Assembly: GCA_016715205.1 (NCBI GenBank)
Contig: JADKBC010000047.1
Location: 1-7,677 of the forward strand
Direction: 5' to 3'
Source of the DNA: Holophaga sp.
Lineage (GTDB): Bacteria; Acidobacteriota; Holophagae; Holophagales; Holophagaceae
DNA: 7,677 bases
The stretch's first letter is position 1; the number at the start of each line of letters is the position of its first letter. The position numbers and the translations under genes are program-made. The notes beneath the pieces are model-generated. The model saw only the letters and a program-made list of their open reading frames with translations, was not told where the DNA came from and ran no database searches. Of the stretch, positions 1 through 5,674 are shown one piece after another.

Positions 1-1
1 T

Positions 2-487
2 TTACGCTCGCAATATCAGGCGGCGCTTGAAATGCTCAAGCAGACCGTCAGCCAATGTCCGGAATTGATTTGGGACAACCCGGCCGACAAGACCAAATTC
101 TGGCGTATCGCCTATCATGCGCTGTTCTTTACCCATCTGTACCTGCAAGAGACGGAGCGTGATTTCACAGCCTGGAGCGGGCACCGCGACGAATACGAAT
201 TTCTTGGACCGATTCCGTGGGAGAATAATCGCCTGCCCAAAACGGGAGGCCCATTCACCCGGGAAGATATCCTGGCGTATCTCGCTGTCTGCGGCCAGCA
301 AATTGACGAAAAGACACAGCAGTTTGACCCGGAGGCCGGATCGGGGTTCGCGTGGCTGCCGATGATCAAACTGGAACTGCATATCTACAACATCCGTCAC
401 CTCCAGCAGCGTACCGCTGAGCTGATGGAGCGGCTGGGAACGCGCACCGAAATCAGGCTGAATTGGGTCGTCAAGTCAGAAGCCTGA
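2..487 (+). CDS. DinB-like (four-helix putative metal-binding) protein, 5' end missing
   Basis: The frame is open from the first bases of the window, so the true start lies to the left; the internal ATG at 32 is in mid-domain. The visible part is about 161 residues and ends at TGA 485-487. It reads like a DinB/DUF664-type helical bundle: a QYQAAL...CPELIW opening, then a helix with YHALFFTH (the first His cluster of the fold), an acidic DEYEFLGP linker, and a last helix with ELHIYNIRHLQQRTAEL, which matches the conserved RH..(H)..EL end of the family. In DinB-type proteins these histidines bind a divalent metal, and some members are thiol transferases; the substrate here cannot be told. No frame break was found in this gene, unlike the others in the window. 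The next gene converges on it from the right. Family call is from memory of the pattern, not a search. Confidence 0.72.
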   Translation, partial: LRSQYQAALEMLKQTVSQCPELIWDNPADKTKFWRIAYHALFFTHLYLQETERDFTAWSGHRDEYEFLGPIPWENNRLPKTGGPFTREDILAYLAVCGQQIDEKTQQFDPEAGSGFAWLPMIKLELHIYNIRHLQQRTAELMERLGTRTEIRLNWVVKSEA

Positions 488-635
488 GGGCAGGCTCTCG
501 TTTTGGGCAACAGCCCAGACCGTACCCTTTTCGTAGCCCAACCATAGGCCAGGCGTCAAGCAGGATTGTACCGCTCAGGGTATCATAAGATCAGTAGACA
601 ACAGACAACTCTTCTCTTCTTCTCCTCCTTGAAAA

Positions 636-667
636 GAGAGCCAGACTTTGGGCAAAGTCTGGCTCTC
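636..667. terminator. Perfect 15-bp hairpin, probable bidirectional terminator
   Basis: GAGAGCCAGACTTTG (636-650) is followed after GG by its exact reverse complement (653-667). It lies about 150 bases after the DinB-like stop. No long T run follows on the + strand (GTAATTTAACC); on the - strand the bases after it include a mixed pyrimidine/purine run, not a T tract. So it is a strong structure, but intrinsic termination is inferred from position and not from a classic U tract. Confidence 0.5.
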
Positions 668-740
668 GTAATTTAACCCCCACCGTTTCACAAATTCACA
701 ACCAGCCAGCCGCCGCCGCCCACGCTTTCTTAAAGGCCGG

Positions 741-788
741 GGTTTGGGGTGTTTTTCGGGCTTACGCCCGCAACAAACACCCCAAACT
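741..788. repeat. Palindromic element copy 1 (two-part hairpin)
   Basis: The outer stem GTTTGGGGTGTTT (742-754) pairs with AAACACCCCAAAC (775-787), and a G-T pair extends it by one. Inside is a second stem, CGGGC (757-761) with GCCCG (766-770), closed by TTAC. The GGGGTGTTT arm and CGGGCTT centre are shared with the hairpins at 3101-3147 and 7511-7561. This copy is the least perfect: the junction TT/CAAC between stems does not pair. It sits about 30 bases after the hydrolase stop and may serve as that operon's terminator. Confidence 0.7.
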
Positions 789-818
789 CATCTTTTTCGA
801 TACGCGGCGGCAGTTTTT

Positions 819-1716
819 TCAGACTTTAAGAAAAACCTGTGCCGCCACCAGCTTTGCCACAATCTGCGCCCATGCTTCAGCATAAGGGAGATATGGCCTT
901 CAGAGGGCAAAAAAATGGAACGACAGTTGGGCAGGCGGGCGGCAACCGTTTTGCCCATCGCCAGGGGGACGTTGCGGTCCTGTTCGCCGTGCCACAAAAA
1001 AATATTAGGGCAGGTGACTGCGTTCAGGTCGAAGGTCCAGGGCTGGGTCATCAGAATTTCTTCATGCACCCAACCGTTGACCGAGAGAGAGATGGCATCC
1101 TGTGTCAGGCGTATAATCCAGGCGCTGAAAGCCGGGTCAGCCAGGGCCAGGCGGTCGGGCTCGGGCATTTGGGCCCAGATGGAGCGCATCTGACGTTCCA
1201 GCCGCTGGGGCTGGCGGCGCAGCGAAGCAAAGGCAAACGACAGCATCAGGCGGGCCAGCCAGGGCATCTTTTGAGCCAGATTAAATTTTTTCGATTGATT
1301 CGTGCATCCCCTGCGAGTCCCCGTTTAAAGCCACCGGCCCCACCCCCGAGAAACAATCCCCAGCGCCCGAATCCGCTCGGGCATCTGGTGGGCACAGGCC
1401 AGGGCAAACGGCCCCCGCCGGAATATCCCAGGGCGATAAAACGCTCGATCTTCAAATGATCGACCAGGGAGCGTACATCAGCACCGATATCCGCCACACT
1501 TCGCCCCGGGAGCGGGGTGGAACGGCCAAACCCTGGCCGGTCAAAACCGATAAAGCACAAATCGGGGCGCTGGATGTACTCGGCAAACAGGGCAGCTTCC
1601 AGGCGCGAGCCGGGTATGCCGTGAAAATCCAGGATGGGCACACCATCGGGCGGGCCGTAGACCCCATATCCCAACTGGCGCCCATCTGGCAGGCGCAGGA
1701 TGCCCTCGCTCATCAT
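819..1716 (-). CDS. Alpha/beta hydrolase, broken by about four frameshifts
   Basis: Reconstructed as about 299 residues, a usual length for this family. The N-terminal part is clear: GVPILDFHGIPGSR (oxyanion HG at residues 32-33), FDRPGFGRS, and the nucleophile elbow GYSGG (Ser99). The C-terminal part carries WHGEQDRNVP (catalytic Asp) and PSEGHISLM (catalytic His), so the full Ser-Asp-His triad is present. The frame breaks near 1408-1412 (C/G run, one base missing), near 1345-1350 (C run), at 1285-1291 (T run, one extra base) and near 868-872 (one base missing). With these fixed the gene reads GGGPFALACAHQMPERIR, then SGVGPV, then MHESIEK.NLAQKMPWLARL, and ends at TGA (819-821). The start ATG overlaps the stop of the MFS gene (ATGATGA), so translation is probably coupled. 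A second ATG directly follows (1711-1713). Substrate unknown. It is either a true pseudogene or, more likely given the rest of the window, an error-ridden assembly. Confidence 0.78.
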
Positions 1717-3076
1717 TCTGCGGCCGTTCCGGCGAGTGCGGCAGAACCGGGACGCGGCTCACCGCGGCTGACGGGCAGCAAGGCCAGCGCAGCCCCGGCA
1801 ACCACAAAAACCTGCACCAAAAAGATCATCGAGTACTGGTAGCCGGTAGCTTCGATCAAAATCCCGGTCAGGGCCGGGCCAATGGACATCCCAGCCATGT
1901 TGGCCATCGAAGTCAGAGCGGTCATCACGCCGAGGGTGCCGTCTGTGGGTGCAGAATCGATCAGGGTCACAAAGCTGTTGACAAACCACAGGGCGTAAAA
2001 AATGCCCGTGACGATCATCAAAGGCAGAAACAGAGCCGGAGAAGGCAGGAAGAAGATCAACAAAGCCGAAACCGCCCAGCCGATGCAGCCAATGAGCATG
2101 GTGCGCTTGCGCCCGATCTTATCGGCCAGCAAAGCCGCGGGGAAAGAGGCGAGCATGACCGCCCCACCCGCCACCAGGAACGGCAGGCCGGCAGCGGCCT
2201 GTTCGGCGCCCAGTACGGTCATGTTGTACGAGCTGATAAAAGCCTGGATGAGCGAGAAACCAAACATCCCCAGAAAGATGCTGAGCGCCATGAAAAGCAC
2301 CGAGCGCCTGTTTTCGACGGGGAAGGTGCGCAGTACAGCCAGCGTACGCTGCAGCCCGGCCTCATTTTTTGCTGTTCGCCCTGGTCTTCCTTCGGGTCGT
2401 TCACCTCGGAGCCTTTCTTTTCTTTGATCAGGAATGCGCCAAGACCGAGCAGAAGCAGGGTGACTACCAGCGAAAGAAGATAGGGCAGCTTGATGTTGAT
2501 CTCGTAAAGTGCGGAACCGCCGATACCCAAACCGATCGAGAGCAGGGTGGCCAGGATGATCCCAAGCGAGCGGGCTTTGCCGCGATCCTGAGATGGGGCG
2601 ATGTCATAGACCAGGGCGTCAATCGGGGTGCGGGCAACTGCCAGCGGCACCAGCACCAGGAAGAGCAGCACCAGAAAAGGAATAAAGAGCGGCAGCAGCA
2701 GGCTGATATTGCCGCTGGAACTGGCGGGGACGGCAGAATAAATAAAGGGCACAACCGCCAGGGCGACGGCGGCGAGTGGAACGGTAAGCAGGATAAAAGG
2801 CATGCGCCGGCCCCGGCTGCCGCGATAGCCATCACTCCAGGCACCAATGATTGGGGCGAGGATGAAGGCCGCGAGGTTATCCAGCACCAGAATAAAGCCG
2901 ACAACCTTGGGGGTCAATCCAAAGCCAAGGACCTGGGCCTGAAAATTGGGATTGCCACCCTGCAAATAGAGCGGAATATAGGTGTTATACAGAAACCACA
3001 TAAATCCGTCAATCGCGCCAGCGCCGATCAACAGAACGAGAATAACCTGCCACCAATTCGTCTTTTGTTTGTCCAT
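1713..3076 (-). CDS. MFS transporter with one frameshift (12-TM type)
   Basis: Integral membrane transporter of the major facilitator superfamily, about 454 residues once one base is restored. The N-terminal half has TM1 at about 8-35, TM2 at about 58-80, then the loop GAWSDGYRGSRGRRMPFI (78-95), which resembles the SLC45/GPH-like form of MFS motif A, and four more hydrophobic spans to about residue 217. A charged central loop (KEKKGSEVNDPKEDQGEQQK) follows. The frame breaks there, in a run of six T at 2365-2370 (+ strand): adding one base continues with NEAGLQRTLAVLRTFPVENRR into the second half, which has its own motif-A loop ADKIGRKRT and six hydrophobic spans. The start ATG at 3076 has a strong AGGAGGA site 4 bases upstream (3081-3087). 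The stop overlaps the hydrolase start. Substrate is not deducible; sugars are typical for the SLC45/GPH-like groups, but that is a guess. Confidence 0.85.
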
Positions 3077-3100
3077 ACCTTCCTCCTGGAAAATTATGTC

Positions 3101-3147
3101 CAGATATGGGGGTGTAAGCGGCGAAGCCGCTTACACCCCCATATCTG
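3101..3147. repeat. Palindromic element copy 2 (perfect 22-bp stem)
   Basis: A perfect 22-bp inverted repeat (3101-3122 with 3126-3147) closed by the three bases GAA. The arm contains ATATGGGGGTGT and AAGCGGC; read on the - strand the centre is CGGCTTCGCCG, as in the copy at 7511-7561. It starts 24 bases upstream of the MFS start codon, just outside the ribosome binding site, and downstream of the likely MFS promoter (3185-3213), so it should be part of the 5' leader of that mRNA. No T run follows it on either strand. Confidence 0.85.
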
Positions 3148-3184
3148 ATACTTATTTGTTGGGTGTTTTTGGGGATATGCTGTT

Positions 3185-3213
3185 TTTATGGGATCAAGGG
3201 GGTCTTGGCTCAA
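3185..3213 (-). promoter_or_regulatory. Candidate promoter of the MFS-hydrolase operon
   Basis: On the - strand, TTGAGC (3208-3213) is followed after 17 bases by CATAAA (3185-3190). Each box matches 4 of 6 sigma-70 consensus bases and the spacing is optimal. It would start transcription near 3178, giving a leader of about 100 bases that holds the palindrome at 3101-3147. The -35 box overlaps the left arm of the inverted repeat at 3207-3229. Confidence 0.4.
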
Positions 3214-3229
3214 GAGAGAATGTTGAGCC
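3207..3229. promoter_or_regulatory. Inverted repeat in the divergent promoter region, possible operator
   Basis: GGCTCAA (3207-3213) and TTGAGCC (3223-3229) are exact reverse complements separated by 9 bases, centre to centre 16 bases, close to one and a half helical turns. The repeat lies between the divergent MFS and M20 genes, overlaps the MFS -35 box and lies just upstream of the M20 -10 region. This geometry fits a dimeric regulator site that could act on both sides. No regulator gene is in the window. Confidence 0.35.
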
Positions 3230-3235
3230 GAATAT

Positions 3236-3244
3236 TGGCATAAT
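3236..3244 (+). promoter_or_regulatory. Candidate extended -10 promoter for the M20 gene
   Basis: TGG followed by CATAAT (3239-3244) matches an extended -10 element (TGn then 5 of 6 of TATAAT). Transcription would begin near 3251, about 42 bases before the M20 start. No good -35 box is at 17 bases, which extended -10 promoters tolerate. The surrounding bases are AT rich, with repeated TAATAT at 3241 and 3251. Confidence 0.35.
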
Positions 3245-3292
3245 ATACGGTAATATTAGCCTTAACGGATAGTACCCTGAAGGAGAAACACG

Positions 3293-4467
3293 ATGAAATA
3301 CCTGTTGATCAATGGAATGGATGCTGCCAACGACCTGCTGAAATTTGCCCAAAACCTGGTCCAAATCAAGAGCTATTCCAACGCCGAAGAACAATTGGCC
3401 CGCTTCGCTGCAGCCAAAATGCAGGAACTGGGCTTTGACGAAGTCAAAATCGATCGCTATGGCAATGTGCTGGGGCGGGTTGGCAGCGGCGAGCGCAGCA
3501 TCCTGTTTGATTCGCACATGGATACCGTGATGGTGACCGATGAAGACCAGTGGGAAGTGCCGCCGTTCAGCGGGGCATCGTGGACGGCTATCTCTGGGGG
3601 CAGGGGTCGGTCGACATGAAGTCCAGCCTGGCAGCCTCGATTTATGCAGCCGCCTCCGCCAAAAGCCAGGGGCTGCTGGAAGGCAAGACCGTTTACGTCT
3701 CGTGTACTGTGGATGAAGAGTACTGCGATGGCGAGAGCCTGAAGCTCTTGCTGGCCGATCAGCAAATCCGCCCTGATTTTGCGGTGGTGTGCGAACCATC
3801 TGGCAACCAGATCACCCTCGGGCACAAGGGCAAAGCCCAGGTGATCATCAAAACCAGAGGCGTCTCGGCGCATGGTTCTGCCCCCGAAAAAGGGGTGAAC
3901 GCCATTTATGAAATGGCCGAAATCATCCAGCGGGTTGAGAAAACCAACCTGGAGTTGATGCAAAAAAGCGGCGCCAGACGCGCCACGCTGGTGATGTCGC
4001 AAATTTCCAGCACCAGCGTCTCGCTGAATGCCGTCCCCTCGGCCTGTGAAGTCTATCTGGATCGCAGGATGATCGTGGGCGAAAACGAAGAAACGATTCG
4101 AAACGAAATGAACCGAATTACTGCCGGTAAACAGGCGACCTGGGAATTGGGAACCCTGCACCGCAAAACCTGGACCGGGGAGGAATTAACCTACGAGCCG
4201 CTGCACCCGGCCTGGGAGATCAGCCTGGAACACGAGCTGTCCCGGGCATTTGTGGCTGCCTATGGCGAAGTGATGGGGCATGCCCCGACAATGTATGATT
4301 TCTGGGATTTCAGCACCAACGCCGTCGCCCTGATCCAGGCCGGTGTGCCAACCATAGGTTTTGGGCCGGGAGAATACAAGCTGGCCCACATGCGCAATGA
4401 GAAATGCGCCGTGGATGAAATTGTTGAGGCCTGTGTACTGTATACCCGGGTAATCAGCAGGCTGTGA
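3293..4467 (+). CDS. M20-family metallopeptidase/deacylase, YgeY-like, one frameshift
   Basis: Two-metal hydrolase of the ArgE/DapE/YgeY group (peptidase family M20), expected in the cytoplasm; about 391 residues when one base is restored, the normal length. Metal and catalytic residues are all present: SHMDTV (His75, Asp77), GSVDMKSS (bridging Asp108), VDEEYCDG (Glu142 base and Glu143 ligand), CEPS (Glu168), VSAHGSAPEKG (dimerisation-domain His194) and KLAHMRNE (ligand His366). The tail FSTNAVALI...GFGPGEYKLAH resembles the YgeY 'selenium metabolism-linked' hydrolases more than ArgE. The break is in a run of four G at 3572-3575: a fifth G gives PFSGGIVDGYLWGQGSVDMK, as expected. The ATG at 3293 has AGGAG at 3281-3285. 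No selenium, purine or xanthine gene is nearby, so the E. coli YgeY context does not apply and the substrate is open. Confidence 0.88.
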
Positions 4468-4473
4468 GAGAAT

Positions 4474-4512
4474 ATCGAGGCAAAAGCGGCAATACCGCTT
4501 TTTGCCCTCGAT
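4474..4512 (+). terminator. Hairpin terminator after the M20 gene
   Basis: ATCGAGG-CAAAA-GCGG (4474-4489) pairs with CCGCTTTTTG-CCCTCGAT (4495-4512) with two single-base bulges. It starts 7 bases after the M20 stop. The T run is inside the 3' arm and not after it, so termination may be only partial. It separates the M20 gene from the DUF3224-type gene. Confidence 0.55.
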
Positions 4513-4592
4513 GGCCACTATTGCACAAATGGAACTTTTGTCTCTAGGGTACAGTAGAGCAAATTGATCCATTTTATCGACAGGAGAAAACC

Positions 4593-4983
4593 ATGAACAC
4601 AACCGCCAACACAGATTTAGCACCACAGACTGGGAAGAAAAGGCCTACACCGAGATGGAGGATGGGCGCAAGCTGACCCGCGTCCAGGCCGTCTTGGCGT
4701 ACTCTGGAGACCTGGAGGCTGAAGGCAAAGTGGAATATTTAATGGCCTACAGCCCGGATGGGACCGGCAGCTTTGTGGGGTTGGAATATATCGTCGGGAA
4801 AATCGGCGGACGGGAGGGCAGCTTTGTGGCCCAACACACAGGCACGTTCGATCCCCAGTCGGTCACCACACGCTGGGATTTTGTGCCCGGCCTCGGGTAC
4901 GCAGGCGCTGAGCGGGCTGACGGGCGGCGGGCAGATCGTTCTGGTGGCCACGGCCCTATACCATTTCCTTGAACATATCATAG
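4593..4983 (+). CDS. DUF3224-type protein, frame broken several times
   Basis: About 130 residues after correction, the usual size for DUF3224 proteins, small beta-barrel-like proteins of unknown biochemical role. The readable core is WEEKAYTEMEDGRKLTR, then YSGDLEAEGKVEYLMAY, DGTGSFVGLEYIVGKIGG, REGSFVAQHTGTFD and TTRWDFVPG, which follows the family pattern of E..Y.E..GG.KLTRA, F.GDIEGEG..EYLM.Y, FVG.E...G.L.GR.GSF.LQH.G.F. The ATG at 4593 has AGGAG at 4582-4586. Its frame runs into TGA at 4674-4676, so a base is missing near 4600-4613 (restoring NTRFSTTDWEEK). An extra C near 4888-4893 breaks VPG from SGTQALSGLTGGGQIVLV, and the last 20 codons (GHGPYTISLE) need further corrections. The natural stop is probably TAG at 4981-4983. 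A single long frame covers only 4655-4972. Confidence 0.75.
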
Positions 4984-5032
4984 AGTATTTTGGCAGGCTG
5001 CGCCACCTATAAAATACCTGAGATGATATTTG

Positions 5033-5064
5033 GGAGTTCGTTTTATAAGCCCAAAATGAACTCC
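5033..5064. terminator. Hairpin between convergent DUF3224-type and TPR-like genes
   Basis: GGAGTTCGTTTT (5033-5044) pairs with AAAATGAACTCC (5053-5064) through 12 pairs including one G-T, with an 8-base loop. The stem has T runs inside it on both strands, and the position between converging genes suits a bidirectional terminator. It may overlap the degraded 3' end of the TPR-like gene. Confidence 0.45.
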
Positions 5065-5065
5065 T

Positions 5066-5421
5066 TTAAGTCTGATGGGGAATCCTGTGACGGCAGCAGG
5101 GCGTGTGGTGCTGCGTCTTCGGTCTGCCGGCCAGATGCTCATGCGCCCGGCCCAAACTCAGATAGAGGGATGGGTAAAAATCTTGACCCGTTCATCGCCC
5201 ACGGCAACGGCGCGGCGCAGCGCTTCCTCGTTCCAATACAGGATATCCGCCGGGTTCTTTTGGCCACGCGCCAGGTAATGGGCCGCCACACAAGCCTCAT
5301 AATCGTCCCCGGCGGTTTCCCAGGCCTGCTGGTACAGGGCCCAGGCATCTTCGAGACGATGCTCAAATTCGGCCTGTGTCCCCTGCAGGCAAAGCTGGAT
5401 CACCGGGTTTTGAATATCCAA
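5066..5421 (-). CDS. Small TPR-like helical protein, TTG start, frameshifted
   Basis: Starts at TTG (5421-5419) with GGAGA about 6 bases upstream; no ATG fits. The opening MDIQNPVIQLCLQGTQAEFEHRLEDAWALYQQAWETAGDDYEACVAAHYLARGQ is a helix-turn-helix pair like one tetratricopeptide unit (residues about 8-52), followed by NPADILYWNEEALRRAVAVGDERVK. I recall a set of similar proteins of about 115-130 residues in Chloroflexota and Actinobacteria with RWN.EAL..A..VGD.RV..FY.SLYLNLG, some mislabelled as rRNA methyltransferases. Here the frame ends early at 5158. Adding one base to the A run at 5176-5180 restores IFYPSLYLSLGRAHEHL, which matches that pattern. Beyond that the C-terminus is doubtful: one frame stops at 5066, another at 5043. 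Function unknown; TPR units usually bind proteins. Confidence 0.68.
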
Positions 5422-5674
5422 GATTATTCTCCGCGGGGGATCGGTGAGCCCGTCCCCAAACGAGCAAAATGATGTTGAGCAGCGTCGTCCTAGTGGTCTG
5501 GCGAGATCAATTTATCCGGCAGAGCGGGCGCCAAAACAAACTATAACATCTTTGACAAAGAACAAGTCCAGCTGGCTCTTGGCAATAATTCCTTGACATA
5601 CCGCAGAGCTCAACTTGAGAATGGATCGAGATCTTGATGGAAGCGCCATCCGGCATCGGGAGGGTCAGGATATA
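5422..5674. other. 253-base gap with no assigned gene
   Basis: Lies between the TPR-like start and the peptidase stop. It holds a possible - strand promoter (5540-5568) and a protein-like open stretch on the + strand (about 5494-5631, see findings). No hairpin terminator with a T run was seen after the peptidase gene. Confidence 0.5.
5540..5568 (-). promoter_or_regulatory. Weak candidate promoter for the TPR-like gene
   Basis: On the - strand, TATAGT (5540-5545) is a good -10 box (5 of 6). At 17 bases upstream the best -35 is GACTTG (5563-5568), which is poor. It would give a leader of about 110 bases before the TTG start. Confidence 0.22.

Larger units (their letters stand above)
488..818. 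other. Gene-free convergent intergenic region
   Basis: About 330 bases between the 3' end of the DinB-like gene and the 3' end of the hydrolase gene. No reading frame here looks like protein. It contains a 22-base pure pyrimidine tract (609-630), a 15-bp perfect hairpin (636-667), a short CCG repeat around 709-720 and the palindromic element at 741-788. The two hairpins suit a region where two transcripts converge and must end. Confidence 0.6.

Noticed and set aside
609..630. Pyrimidine tract as a functional site
   Set aside because: It is 22 bases of C and T without repeat order or partner; nothing beyond base composition supports a role.
705..722. CCG triplet run as a repeat element
   Set aside because: Only about three to four units in GC-rich sequence, which is unremarkable.
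839..1459. Long + strand frame opposite the hydrolase
   Set aside because: Repetitive Pro/Gly/Gln-rich translation antisense to a gene with a full Ser-Asp-His triad; a shadow frame.
2369..3148. 259-codon + strand frame opposite the MFS gene
   Set aside because: Its low-complexity Gln/Lys/Asp-rich translation is the mirror of membrane-protein codons; it has no ribosome binding site and runs through the hairpin.
5593..5622. TTGACA with GAGAAT at 18 bases on the + strand as a promoter
   Set aside because: No + strand gene with a start follows; the next 2 kb on this strand is antisense to the peptidase gene.
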